DNA of 64,000 bases from Vandiemenella viatica (GCA_031002005.1 JARYHS010008074.1:275343930-275407929), one strand, 5' to 3'. Shown: positions 22,907-34,839, counted from the stretch's first letter. Notes: generated by a model from the sequence alone, not told the origin. Translations and numbers: made by a program.

Positions 22907-23184
22907 CATGGGCGCTGGGAGGGGGGTGCATCCCCCCCCCCCTGCTATGAAAGAAAATACACAGAAAAAGATTAAGAAACAAAAATTTTATTATTAAAGT
23001 CACTGTTTGAATAATAACTTAAGGCGCCTAGGTTGTTGTCCAAATTTGTTCAACACCTTGTCAATAAATTGAGTGTCCTTAGTTAATAAGTGTTATATAT
23101 AACGTATTTTTTTAAAAAAGATGCATATTAAAAACACAAAATAACAGATGCAACTCCCTTAAAGTAATCCTGCCGGCACCCATG
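22907..23184. mobile_element. CATG-ended MITE with perfect 8-bp duplication
   Basis: This 278-bp element starts CATGGGCGCTGGGAGG and ends CTGCCGGCACCCATG, an imperfect inverted repeat. ATATTCGT is duplicated exactly at 22899-22906 and 23185-23192. A C-run lies just inside the left end (about 22932-22942). No coding capacity. CATG termini and 8-bp duplication resemble the P superfamily, though hAT cannot be excluded. Confidence 0.88.
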
Positions 23185-23192
23185 ATATTCGT

Positions 23193-23596
23193 AATCTGAA
23201 TCTTGCTAAAATATATACTACCACTCACAACATTTTCACGCCCAAACGAAGCTGCGCCACGTTTCGTTGAACATCACAAGTAAAGTCGCCTTTTAACGAT
23301 ATTATTATAATTTTATTAAAATTTACCAGATTATCTTGAAAATTATTTCCATATCCCTTTTTTTTTTGTAGGACCTTAGATGGGGTCTGTGGAAAGTAAT
23401 TATAAGCCAGCTTGTACGTTGGGTTTGATTTACCCGTCCAGTTAATTTTACACTCTTTTGCCTCAATGTCGCCAACCCCAATACATTCCAAAACAATTCG
23501 TTGCAAATATGGTTAGAACATTTAGGCTTTCCATCATTCAGCTTTGGTAAGTGATGTATTTAATTAATTCAAACATATTCATAGCCTAATTACAAC
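23193..23596. other. Unassigned spacer
   Basis: No gene, RNA or element recognised between the MITE and the Tigger-like element. A minus-strand frame at 23225-23506 has no recognisable motif. Confidence 0.4.
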
Positions 23597-23829
23597 TACA
23601 GTAGAACTCCAATTATGCGAATCAATTGGGACCGGATACCATTCGGATAATTGGTTTTTTCCGTAAAAGGGTCCACTTTAATTAATTACTATATGTACTT
23701 TGAAAATGAGAGAAAAAACTGTCTTTAAAGAAAAAGGGCTTTAAATTAATTAAATGAAAATGCAACACTTTTACATGTTAAGAATACTTACAAGTGCTGT
23801 ACATTAGTACAGTCTTCTTCTTCTTCTCA

Positions 23830-25160
23830 TGCCGATGACAGCATCAGGTATGTGGTAGCTTTTCCGCCAATGCAATGGCTGTTAGTAGCTGATTGGAGGT
23901 CAAATTGGGATACATTCATTCCAATATTTGGACAAGACTGCACATATACCAAGGTTTCCCTCTCCCTGCACAAACATGTGATATCCGGCTGTTCTCCCAG
24001 GTATCCCCAAGTGGCAAGAATATCTTTGCAATGGCCAACTCCAACTCAAAGCCTGTTTAACGACTTCCATATCGGCCATTGTTGTTCAGACTCAGGTGGT
24101 AGATCCTCTTTTGGCTTGATCCACTCCAAATCATGTTGCACTCTCTTCTCCCAAGCCAATGTTCTTTCATTGCTTGGTGCTCCATTTAGTGGCTTTGAAG
24201 TTCGCATGAAGCTTGATCGGGACTTTAGTCTTGATGGTGCTGGTGTATAGCCACGTAGGGGGTGCCGGGCGTCTTCGTTCATTTTAAGCCTTGCCATACT
24301 GGTGGCAACTACCCGGCGTATGTCTCCAGGGGCGATGCCAACTAATATCTCCACTTCCACCACAGGCGATGGTCTGAGACAACCTTTGATGAGCCGGCAT
24401 GTTCTGTGGAGCGCAACGCCTACTGTCTTAGCATGACTTGATTTTTGGCACACTGGACATGCATACTCTGCTGCGGAGTAGCATTATGCTAAGGCAGAGG
24501 TGCGGATGATGCATGAGTCAGCTCCATAGCTAGATCCGATCAACTTGCTTAAGACATTGTTGCGTGATGATACTTTCATCTTGACATTGCGACAGTGCCT
24601 TTTAAAAGTGAGATATCCTCTATCAAGAGTTACGCCGAGGAATTTTGGGTTTTCACTGAGCAACAGAGTGGATCCATTCCAGGTCACATTCAGCTTTCCC
24701 TTAGCGCATTTATTGCGCAAGTGAAATGCACAGACTTCCGTTTTTTTTGGATTTGGCTTGAGGTCGTTCTGCTTGTAGTAAGTTCCAATGGATTCAAGAG
24801 CTGTTGTGAGTCTGTCTGTGATGGCTTCCAAAGTCACATGTTGAGCAGCTAGGGCAAGATCTTAAGTATAGATAAAGGAAATGCAATGGCTGCCCAGGGG
24901 TTGATCGTTTGTGTAGATGTTAATTAAAGCTGGGGACAAGAACAGTTCCTTGAGGTAGTCCATTTTTTGGTTTGCGTGGATGGATTTTTGTATTCTGAAA
25001 GCTGACAAAGAATTGCTTATTGCTGAGAAGTTCGTAGACTAGGACAAGGAAGATGCCTCCACGAGCAATGTTAAGATTGTAGCGTCAGGCGTCCCCCGGT
25101 AACAGAAGGCAAGTTTCCTCCAGCCAAACCTTGTACTACGAGGACAGTGTCTATAGCTTC
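23830..25160 (-). pseudogene. LINE reverse transcriptase and C-terminal region, broken
   Basis: Two large minus-strand frames carry it. One is 24837-24484: palm/thumb region with DLKPNPKKTEVCAFHLRN and PKFLGVTLDRGYLTF. The other is 24453-24046: SSHAKTVGVALHRTCRLIKG, LRGYTPAPSRLKSRSSF and WPIWKSLNRL. Sequence resembling a C-terminal Cys-containing tail continues to about 23830 in another frame. A degenerate catalytic-box region with DLALAAQ-like sequence lies near 24850. This domain order is that of a LINE ORF2 of the I/Jockey group; clade not fixed. Confidence 0.85.
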
Positions 25161-25207
25161 TAATGTGTGTGTGAGAGAGAGAGAGAGGGGGGGGGGGTCC
25201 TTCTCAT

Positions 25208-25455
25208 GACCAAAATTTCTGAGAAAATCGATAAATCTCTTCAAAAAAATTGGCTTTACTAACTTATGTCAAAAACTTGATTCTGACATCTTATGTGGTT
25301 ATTATCACAATGCGTCTCTTGGATGCATAAGACATAAGGTTGAAGGCACGACTCTCTTAATAGGGAGACCACACCCTAAATATGGGAGTGATATATTTGC
25401 AAAACCTAATATAGGTATTAAATCTGCCTATTTGACTGATTCTGATGACATAGAA
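25208..25455 (+). other. Unexplained open segment at the 5' end of the LINE insertion
   Basis: An open plus-strand frame of about 82 codons begins after a TGA at 25205-25207 and runs through the LINE target duplication. It reads as ordinary protein, with two Cys near the start (LCQKLDSDILCGYYH) and a GTTLLIGRPHPKYGSDIF stretch, but I recognise no family. It is opposite in sense to the LINE yet inside the same target-duplication bracket. It could be an inverted 5' piece of the LINE, RNA captured by template switching, or chance. Confidence 0.35.
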
Positions 25456-25491
25456 ATTAGTACAGTACGTAGATACTGTATTGTAGATAAA

Positions 25492-26420
25492 AGTCATAGC
25501 TTGCTGAACATCTCAGTCAAAGTGAGCTGTTTAACTGTATTCATCCATTTTCGGGCAGCCAAGTCGCGCATCCGCATGAAAGTGAGAAGTTGCATGTGGT
25601 CATGATGCTCCATCCACTTCAACGCAGTTTCAGGGCCAGCAAATACTTAACTAGCTGATGGTCCCGTGTCTGCTTCAACTTCGACATTAAGGTCATCATC
25701 ATCTTCCTCGAAACTTTCTTCTCTCACACTTTAAATAACTTCATCATAATTTAGACCCAAGGTCTGACGAACCATACACAACCCACTCTCCTATATCTTC
25801 AGCACTAACTTCTGAACAGCCAGTAATTTTCAAAAGATTTTTTCTGAATTCCTGAAGTGACACATCATCCCGTCTTCTCCTACCAAACCCCTTTCCTATT
25901 CTTGAGCTTTTTTCCCTTTTCCTTCTCTTCTTCAGTTGGTATGCCTTTCAACTTATTCCACACACGTCTTAATGCGACTGCCTTAACCAAGCTCCAAGGT
26001 TCTGTCACCATGACAGCGCAATCTTTCAAATTTATTTTTTTGTGGTTAGCGAACACACCTTATTCATCTTCGCCCTCCACCAAAAGTTTCCCTAAAAGTT
26101 GCCTTCTGTAATGGTGTTTCTTGCTGGTCGATTGGTTGCAACAAGCTTGTGACATTTGGCAGTAAAAAGATTGTTTTAAACTGGCCATTCCCTCTTTCCG
26201 ACAATTCTTCGGTGGGATAGTTGATGCATTATAAACAACCAAAAGCAATTTACTGCCTTCTTTTCCAAGAGATTTTTGGTCCTTTTTCACTTCAGGGATG
26301 AAAATTTCGTCGTACCACTCGCTAAACAAGGTCATTCAAGCTTTGGGTTCGTTTTTATGAAAGGGGAAGCTTTTTCACATTTTTAAATGCTCTTGGGCTT
26401 TTTTGACTTCCCTATCAATA
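25492..26420 (-). pseudogene. Tigger-type transposase, C-terminal half
   Basis: The minus strand shows GKSKKPRAFKNVKKLPLS near 26400 and FSEWYDEIFIPEVKKDQK near 26300. The catalytic-core region near 26240 reads VVYNAS where the family normally has an Asp-Asn pair. A KHHYRRQLLGKLL stretch lies near 26100. The end, KQLTLTEMFSKL before a stop near 25492, resembles the PCNA-binding (PIP-box-like) tail known in pogo transposases. The N-terminal CENP-B-type DNA-binding domain and first catalytic Asp are absent. Several stops and shifts interrupt the rest. Confidence 0.8.
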
Positions 26421-26718
26421 GAAGGGGTATTTTATGGCTCCCCGTTGAGTTCGCCCATTTAAGCACTGTAACATGGTCTTTACTAAATTTATGTCCTGGA
26501 GCACTACACTCTTTTAGATGCTAAAGTGGTTTCCGTCTTAATTAAAAAAGCGATTCAGATATTCAGCAATTTGGATAGTCTGAGTTCTGATAGTAGGAGT
26601 TCTACTGTATTACATTGACATGTCAAATTCTTCTCTGATGTGCCACTGCATTTTTCTTGGTTGGGTGAGAGGATGACTAAGCAAAGAACATTCCAATCTT
26701 TCAGGAAACTGTTATATG

Positions 26719-27966
26719 TACACAGTTAATTGAAAAGTTAACATCGTCAATCCGCTACTTAAAACATTAACTTCAAAAATTGTTAAAGCGTTACATTTTT
26801 ACAATTTTAACGCAAGTTAAAGTTAACTGTTATAGTCAACCATCCAAAAGTGGAACGATGTTTATATATTGCAATAGGTATTACTGCAAGCAATACCAAG
26901 GTGCTACATACCATGATGTGAATCAATAATACATCTACAAAACGTCCTTCTGAAAACTGAGTTTTCACCAGCTTCTCAAACGTACAGGATTCTTCAACAT
27001 GTAGTGTAATCATGTTGGCAACAAAAATGTTTTACAATACATCGGTACACACCAGCTTGGAATATGATAACTCCGGTAGCTACGACGCCAAATTTTTTAT
27101 TGACGTAAACTTTTATTAGCAGATGGCAAAGAAAACAAATCAATTCTGCTGATATCTACATCAGAAGGAGGCTACAGCTCTTGAAGACTTTACATTATTT
27201 TTCTTTTTCTATGAGTTGACTCTGCTTTTACTTTTTGTCCAAACTGTTCATATTTGGCTATATGCATTTTCTTCATATGTTGTTTAAGTTGTGAGCCTTG
27301 ATTGTAGAAAGTGTAGGCAAATACGCTTTGAATTTATAAATCAACTGTTCTCCCAGTCTTGATTTAAGTACCAAATAATCGCATAAATGTGGCCAAGGAT
27401 TTTTAATATTCTCGTTGCTATTGTTAGCATCGCCGCTTTCACTAATGGATTGAAGAGCTTCAGTTTTCATGACTTAGTCATGTAACCAATGTCAGAATTA
27501 TTTATTTCACTATCAAACACAGAACCAATACCAACTAAAACATGAAAATTTGCTGGCAGTAAAAAAATAAAGGATAAAAATATCAAAATCAACCGTCGAT
27601 TGAATTAGAAACGAGCAGTGAGCGCCAGTTTAAAGAAGTAAAATAGAAACACTCCAAAATTCTAGCTTTCCTGCTCACGCCCACGCTATCCCTGGCATAA
27701 CAATATATATATGCATCACACCCAAATTTTGTATTACCTATTATTAGTTTGCCATCCACCTCGTCAAAAGTACAAGTGTGGCATGGTGCGCAATTCAAAC
27801 ATACCGAACGGCGTCAACTACCAATGTAACAGACTAAAGTTAATGGTAGTTCAATTTAACAGAAGTTAAGAAGACCGTTAACAATTTTTCAGGTTAACTT
27901 GAAAGTTAAATTTTTACAATTTTGTTAACTTCGTTAATTAAAGATTAACCATTTTCTGCCCAGCTG
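26719..27966 (-). mobile_element. hAT-like relic with GTTAAC-rich subterminal regions
   Basis: Read inward on the minus strand from 27966, the end begins CAGCTGGGCAGAAAATGG, followed by GTTAAC-containing motifs, a form known for hAT elements. A comparable cluster of GTTAAC/AAGTTAA motifs lies at 26719-26835. That end lacks a clean CAG...GGGCA terminus, and no target duplication was matched. The left boundary is therefore approximate. Confidence 0.6.
27255..27470 (-). pseudogene. BED-type zinc-finger remnant of a hAT transposase
   Basis: The minus-strand frame from 27470 shows an NPWPHLCDYLV start and YKFKAYLPTLSTIKAH. This resembles a BED finger (W...F...C..C...H pattern) in which the paired Cys positions are changed. 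Reading continues after a shift near 27280 with KMHIAKYEQFGQK. BED fingers bind DNA at the N terminus of many hAT transposases; the catalytic domain is not visible here. Lies inside the GTTAAC-bounded relic. Confidence 0.5.
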
Positions 27967-29440
27967 TGCATTTGTGTGTATGCAAATTTATCGTGAATGT
28001 GCAATGAAACTACAGATATCTGGCAATTACTGCCTTGCACTGTCACAGCCCAAATCTAAGGTGCTGAAAATATAAATAACAAATTAAAAACCATTCAAGA
28101 CTATGAACAATATAACTTTATTTTTTACAGTTATTTCTTCCAGTCTATTGTGTCAAAAAAACGGAATCAACAAAAAAATTGAAATGAATTTAAATGTCTA
28201 TAAGGAACTAACATTACAGATTGAATTAAATTATTAAACACAGCATTGTTCATGAATGGTAACACATGGGTCCGATTTCAACCCTTTCAACATAGTGCAC
28301 AAGTTCAACAAAGTTTATTTACACACAATCTCTCATTGCATCATGTCTTCTCAGTACACACAAGTTTTACGTTTCTTCTTTACAGTTCAGATCCACACAA
28401 ACCAAAAAACCAGAAACATTCCATTTTCAATATTTTCTGTCTACACTAGTAACAGTTTCTAAGAAGTTCATTTTGTACCATCAAAACACATTCATTCACA
28501 AAGCAAATAAGCAAGTAAATCACAAGGCTATTTTAAGAAAAGTATACCATTAAAAAAGTCAAAAAAATTTGATGAACACATTTTCTTAACCTTCAAGCCT
28601 TTTTTGATCTATTAAAGTAGAAATCACAGTTTTGTTTAGCTGGAAAGTTAGTTTTACAACTAGCCCAACATATTCTTTATGAAAAAACCTGTGGCAATGA
28701 AAATGAGTTCTCCTAGCACCAAGGTATTGGCTTATACCATTACACAGCTTTTAAAAATTAATTAAATTTCATAAAAAAATAATTCTGTTTGTGAGAAGCC
28801 ATCCAAATAAATTTTACAGTAGTGACTATTCAAATACATGCACAAACTGTTTTTTAACCAATTTTGTAAAAACACAATTTACAATAATTTACATGCAAAA
28901 ATTGAAAAAATGTGATACCGAAATAGAGATGGGCATCAAAAACCAGTTTGATAATTTACGCAATTTATTAAAGCAATTTTGGTTTCATTGCAAAAATTCA
29001 AACCCTTTTTAATTTAAAAAAAAATTGAAGTTCAATGTACCCTATGACGAGATACAAAGAACAGATTAGTTATGTGAATATTATGCCAGTAAACAAAGAA
29101 AATACTAAATTTTTATACATATATAAGCATGAAGACAGGGATGGCAACTGATAATTTAAGTTGGCCGAAGATAAGTACAGCAACAGATACAAACTTTAAT
29201 AAGCATTTAAATGCACGAGTGTTTCCAAATTTGTAGGGTGTTTATAATTGCCCTTCTTTCTCACAAGTTTTATATCTAATTTAATTCTGAAAAACAGTTA
29301 TTTACAAGACACTTTGATTTAGTATAAGTAGATATTTCTGCAACACATTTTTTTTAAAGAAAAAAAAACCTTAAATTCTGTAATTACATTTGTAGCCTGG
29401 AAAAGTATCACTTTCTAACAGTTGGCACATCATGATTAAA
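27967..29440. other. AT-rich sequence, possibly 3' UTR or intron of a minus-strand gene
   Basis: No coding exon recognised. On the minus strand an AATAAA polyadenylation signal lies near 28122 (CTTTATT on the plus strand) after a long, repeat-poor AT-rich stretch. This would suit the 3' UTR of the minus-strand DNAJC3-like gene, but no final exon was found and the link is speculative. Confidence 0.3.
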
Positions 29441-30440
29441 NNNNNNNNNNNNNNNNNNNNNNNNNNNNNNNNNNNNNNNNNNNNNNNNNNNNNNNNNNNN
29501 NNNNNNNNNNNNNNNNNNNNNNNNNNNNNNNNNNNNNNNNNNNNNNNNNNNNNNNNNNNNNNNNNNNNNNNNNNNNNNNNNNNNNNNNNNNNNNNNNNNN
29601 NNNNNNNNNNNNNNNNNNNNNNNNNNNNNNNNNNNNNNNNNNNNNNNNNNNNNNNNNNNNNNNNNNNNNNNNNNNNNNNNNNNNNNNNNNNNNNNNNNNN
29701 NNNNNNNNNNNNNNNNNNNNNNNNNNNNNNNNNNNNNNNNNNNNNNNNNNNNNNNNNNNNNNNNNNNNNNNNNNNNNNNNNNNNNNNNNNNNNNNNNNNN
29801 NNNNNNNNNNNNNNNNNNNNNNNNNNNNNNNNNNNNNNNNNNNNNNNNNNNNNNNNNNNNNNNNNNNNNNNNNNNNNNNNNNNNNNNNNNNNNNNNNNNN
29901 NNNNNNNNNNNNNNNNNNNNNNNNNNNNNNNNNNNNNNNNNNNNNNNNNNNNNNNNNNNNNNNNNNNNNNNNNNNNNNNNNNNNNNNNNNNNNNNNNNNN
30001 NNNNNNNNNNNNNNNNNNNNNNNNNNNNNNNNNNNNNNNNNNNNNNNNNNNNNNNNNNNNNNNNNNNNNNNNNNNNNNNNNNNNNNNNNNNNNNNNNNNN
30101 NNNNNNNNNNNNNNNNNNNNNNNNNNNNNNNNNNNNNNNNNNNNNNNNNNNNNNNNNNNNNNNNNNNNNNNNNNNNNNNNNNNNNNNNNNNNNNNNNNNN
30201 NNNNNNNNNNNNNNNNNNNNNNNNNNNNNNNNNNNNNNNNNNNNNNNNNNNNNNNNNNNNNNNNNNNNNNNNNNNNNNNNNNNNNNNNNNNNNNNNNNNN
30301 NNNNNNNNNNNNNNNNNNNNNNNNNNNNNNNNNNNNNNNNNNNNNNNNNNNNNNNNNNNNNNNNNNNNNNNNNNNNNNNNNNNNNNNNNNNNNNNNNNNN
30401 NNNNNNNNNNNNNNNNNNNNNNNNNNNNNNNNNNNNNNNN
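29441..30440. other. Assembly gap
   Basis: One thousand N bases. The open frame across it is meaningless. Exons of the neighbouring minus-strand gene could lie here. Confidence 0.99.
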
Positions 30441-32519
30441 TTCTTTGGTGATATGAAGGAACTTTATTAATGAAGAAAGTATTTGCAGAATTTTATATGA
30501 ATTGTTTCGTGGTGAGCCATAGGCATGTTCTGAGAACTAGTAAGGGTGTTGTATGAATGAAAAGAGTGCGTGTTATTCAGTCTAAATTTATCGGAGGCAT
30601 TACCTGTAATCTTTAAGGATCGAAGTACCGATAGCGAACTTTCATAAAGGTTGGGAGTTGGAGCGAGACTATCTTTTTAACTATTAAATGCATGTGTTTC
30701 AAATAAGAAGGTGCATTTTTATTTCATTTACCGACTTAATATCGGTTGGCGGCCGTCAGAGAAAGAACCAGAATCTAGTGAGTGCGCGGAAGCTTTAAAG
30801 GTTCACAGTAAGTATTGTAACCGAACCTCCAGCATAACCGCGACAATGTGTGTAACTAAAAAAAATGGAAATTTATTTTTGGATAAAATGTATAACAAGG
30901 CAAAGCCATATAGCTCATTCTCAAGGCACCAAGACCAATGCCATTAAATAAACTGAAAAATTAGCAAGAGGTTCAATGAAAGAAAATTAAGTATCAGACC
31001 AATCAAAATAGTTTTTAAATACAAGCAAGTCAGGGAAATTGCATTTTAAACCAAATGGAATTAAAGGTACAATATTGACATAGGAATGTAAAAAACTTAA
31101 AATCATCTCATCAACAGACTTTCCCCCACAAATAAGTTGCTAAAAATTTTTGTATGCAGGATCACCATCCATTTCAAACCTTTGTTTATGGTTTAATCTA
31201 CATAAACTATCAAAATGAGGGTGAATTGAGTCCTTACCACACAAGAAAATAAACATGCCAGGGCTGTGACAGAAACATCTCATTAAAACTGCCTTAATAG
31301 TAACTTTAACTGAAAATTAAGATGTGTACATATGAGAAAAATGGATGGTAATGACAAATGATAGTACAAAATCAAACAAAATTATGCTAATATATATATA
31401 AAAAAATATCTGGAAACAAATGGATAGAATACTTGTATAAGTTACAAATCTATACAACTAAGTTGAATGAAGTTGGCAACTAAATCATCTTCCTATACCA
31501 ATATTAAAGATGCTATAATATCCTAGATAAATACGCCAGTCATCAACTTCCTGCACCAATCTGGTTCCACAAACTCCTGCTAATGCCACTAAGCCTGTAG
31601 AATTGTAATAGATATCCAAAATGTGCAAAAACTGCAACTTTGGCCATATATATTTTCGTATCTATTTCTTTCAACGACTTATGACCTCTCACCTGCCCCC
31701 TCCCATGAAGAACTGAAATTCAAACACTACTCAATATTTTGGAGAGTTTACTATACAGCAGTATGACAATAGTTAGCTGGCTGACCAGGAAATTGAAATC
31801 TTACATCTCTGGGGTGAAAAAAAATGCATATAATTCTTTTATTCTTTGCAACAGAGTCCGAAAAAGGGATTAAGTATATGTTAATTTTAAAATGAAGAAG
31901 AAAAATTCATACCTTGATATAATTTGTCTATGGAAGAGATACCATCAAAGCAAATTGATGAGGATATGGTTGTAAAATTAGGAAACAGTGGTTCTGTATC
32001 ACATGGCAAAAAGGTGAGATTTGGAATTTAAATGGGGAGAAAGCCAGCACTGAAATTTATGAAATTATGGAGACAACCATTTGGGAAAATGTGGACAAGC
32101 TACATTAATCGGTGATAACAGATAGAAAATTAACAGCTAGGCAGACTGGTCACATACTGGGCATTTTAATAATAGGCGATACCGTTATGACTGAATACTT
32201 GGTCAGTTGAAATTTTTCTGACCACCGACTGCTGATACCATTGACAGTAGATCAAAAGTCAGGAGGGAAGCAGGTATCTGTCTCGGAAGCAAATCCAGTA
32301 GGTTTTGTTGAGTGGTTTGTGACTATAGGTAAGACCTGGGTCCATCCCTTTCTTTCACAATCATAGCAACAGTCACAGCAGTGAAGAGCATTCATTTCCG
32401 GCCATATAAAACAAAGGATGTTACTTGCACAGGACACTTGAGGGGGGACTCTGCGGGTATACTCTAAGAACTGATGAAATCATCACAAGGGCATCTACTA
32501 TATAATTTCCTAAGCTCAG
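30441..32519. other. Unassigned AT-rich sequence
   Basis: No gene recognised. A minus-strand AATAAA lies near 30467. Frames at 30711-30947 (+) and 32252-32437 (-) lack family motifs and clear splice context. Confidence 0.4.
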
Positions 32520-32990
32520 TAACTCATTCACCTCAATAGTTATTGACTGGAGAACAGCGACGTCACTCGCCTTCACTCGCAAATTAACAACAACCATGTT
32601 TTTAGAAATTAGAGGTTATGGTTAATAGCAGAGCAACTATGAAATTAATTGGCAAAATATATTAAGTTTGCTTTTCATAGCATTTCATTCTTAAAAATAT
32701 GGAAAAACGTTGCAGTTGAAAAAACTGTGAAAATATTTTTCAGTAACATGTCACTAATGAAAGTAACATAAACAACTTAAATTACTCATGGTCTCTGGTC
32801 TAACCATGGATCCAAATTGACATTCAGGCCTTTGCTAAATTTCAATTTAATTAAAACTGTTTGACCAAAGTTTATACCTTAGGGTTTATTTACTTTTTAC
32901 GTATTTTATTAACCACTTTCATTAATGGTCTTTCCTCAGGTTTGCTGTACGTGAGTTATTAGGCTATTTAAAGTGGGCATCAGACCAAAT
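32520..32990. repeat. Copy of dispersed repeat shared with ~6.5-7.3 kb
   Basis: The CTTCACTCGC...AATTAACAAC block near 32570 and CAGGCCTTTGCTAAATTTCA near 32827, followed by AATTTAATTAAAAC, match diverged counterparts near 6520 and 7210-7240. Neither copy shows clear ends. Family unknown. Confidence 0.5.
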
Positions 32991-33108
32991 ATGTTACCGA
33001 ATTGAGTATTCTGCCAATTCATTTCATTGGAGATCTTCAACTATTTAACAATCTGGAATATGCATTAAGTTCTCTGGCCATTACAAACACTATGACCAAA
33101 GATGACTG

Positions 33109-33965
33109 TCGTATTTCTTATAATATGCTGTTGCTTATTTTATTTATATTAGAAATACTTCACCGTGTTGTATTTAAGAATGTGCTTCTATTTATATTAT
33201 TTCGGAAGATATCTTTTGTGCAGTTTAATCAAATAATTAATTTGTTAGTCCTTTTCTTCACAATATAAATCACAACTTTTATTTTAAATTAAATACATTC
33301 ATTAAATACATTATCGAACTTTTCCTAACAAGCTCTCCTTAGCTGCTGCTGCTCTAATCAATCTCTTAGTCTCTGTGTATTTCCCGTTGTTATGGAAACT
33401 TCCTTAAGAGTACTCACTGGCCCGTGGCAAGGAACGCCTACCTCAAGGATGTTATTACTATCGGTTATGCCACATCCCCTCCCAAGTTTACCATATATTT
33501 AAAAGAAAAAAATTATGGTAAACTTTATATGAGGTTATATATAACTGATAGCACACAGAACCAAAACAAAATCCCAATGTCCTGTCACGGTCGCCATGTC
33601 GTATTTCTTATAATATGCTGTTGCTTATTTTATTTATATTAGAAATACTTCACCGTGTTGTATTTAAGAATGTGCTTCTATTTATATTATTTCGGAAGAT
33701 ATCTTTTGTGCAGTTTAATCAAATAATTAATTTGTTAGTCCTTTTCTTCACAATATAAATCACAACTTTTATTTTAAATTAAATACATTCATTAAATACA
33801 TTATCGAACTTTTCCTAACAAGCTCTCCTTAGCTGCTGCTGCTCTAATCAATCTCTTAGTCTCTGTGTATTTCCCGTTGTTATGGAAACTTCCTTAAGAG
33901 TACTCACTGGCCCGTGGCAAGGAACGCCTACCTCAAGGAGGTTATTACTATCGGTTATGCCACAT
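33109..33965. repeat. Near-perfect 367-bp direct duplication
   Basis: Bases 33109-33475 recur at 33599-33965 at an offset of exactly 490, with a single difference noticed (T at 33450, G at 33940). A 123-bp unique spacer separates the copies. Short frames in each copy are non-coding by-products. Either a very recent segmental duplication or an assembly artefact. Confidence 0.92.
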
Positions 33966-34839
33966 GACATTATGGATATTTGCACAGCCTCAATAAAAAA
34001 TAACATTGTGACGCTTTCAAAGCGAACAGGAATTCTTCAGATTTTGCAGATTGAAATTTCCAGGCCAATTAAAATCAAGGGGTTGTATTTCAACAAGTTT
34101 GAGTGTATGACCTTTGAAAAAATTATACAATACCACAATTGTCTGTCGGTGTTTAATATGTCTATTAATACTTCAGATTTCTTCAACCTCAAGAGATTTT
34201 AATCATCCTAAGGGTGAAACACAGTTCAAGTTCATCTTTGGTCACATCAGATGAACCTGTCAATCTTCAACCTTAAAAACTGCAACTATTTTAGACCCAT
34301 GGCAATACATCTACATCTACACATTTACATGTATACTCTGCAATTGACAAAATTGTGGGTGGCAGAGGGTGCTCAGCACCAAAGCTAATCTCTTTGCTGT
34401 ACATTCCAATCCCTAATGGTACGAGGGAAATACACAAGAAACGGTCATGGGCTTACACTAGTATTTTTACAATCTTGTGAAGCAAATGTGGCTCTAATGA
34501 TGAGGTATAAAGACAGCCAAGCAAATGTGATTTTACCTTACTTTTTAAACATTTGAGAAATCTTTTAATGCAGCTGGTGTAAAAGATTTGGAATATCATT
34601 GGAGGAAATGATTAGAAGTGAGAAGGTGCTATGTACAAAATCAGACAGAGCATTTAACTGTTCTTTATCAGGATCAATGGCAGGCCACAAACTTATTTTA
34701 GGTACCCTGTATTAACCGCAGATACCAACGTCCAACTTTCAATGGGAGTAATTTATTCAAATTATTAAAAGAATAAAATTACAGTCACAAAATAATGAGT
34801 AGTGCTTCACATATGAATAGAAGGACTTTTGAGACTTAC
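33966..34839. other. Intronic sequence with a LINE 3'-end relic
   Basis: A segment at about 34302-34470 begins with ACATCTACATCTACA, followed by a GGTGGCAGAGGGTGCTCAGC stretch and GGTACGAGGGAAATACA. This resembles, in reverse, the 3' end plus CATCTA-type tail of a widespread insect non-LTR element. The rest shows nothing recognisable. The region is the intron after the DNAJC3-like exon in gene orientation. Confidence 0.5.

Larger units (their letters stand above)
23813..25455 (-). mobile_element. LINE insertion with 10-bp target duplication
   Basis: ATTAGTACAG is found at 23803-23812 and again at 25456-25465, bracketing a minus-strand non-LTR element. Its 3' end is a (GAA)n-type tail, seen on the plus strand as TCTTCTTCTTCTTCT at 23813-23827. 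The recognisable LINE ORF ends near 25160. The remaining 5' part, about 25163-25455, holds a (GT)n(GA)n(G)n run and a segment that does not look like the LINE. The 5' end is truncated. Confidence 0.82.
23599..26607 (-). mobile_element. Tigger/pogo-like transposon with a nested LINE
   Basis: Both ends carry CAGTAGAACTCC as inverted repeats (23599 rightward; 26607 leftward), flanked by TA (23597-23598 and 26608-26609). The transposase remnant reads on the minus strand. A LINE insertion (23813-25455) lies in the 3' flank of the transposase. Without it the element is about 1.36 kb, shorter than a full Tigger because the 5' coding portion is deleted. Confidence 0.88.

Noticed and set aside
29432..30451. 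A 339-codon open frame across the N block
   Set aside because: It is almost entirely N bases; the absence of stops is an artefact of the gap.
32252..32437. A Cys-rich minus-strand protein
   Set aside because: 61 codons, no family pattern, no splice context, and the composition is compatible with chance.
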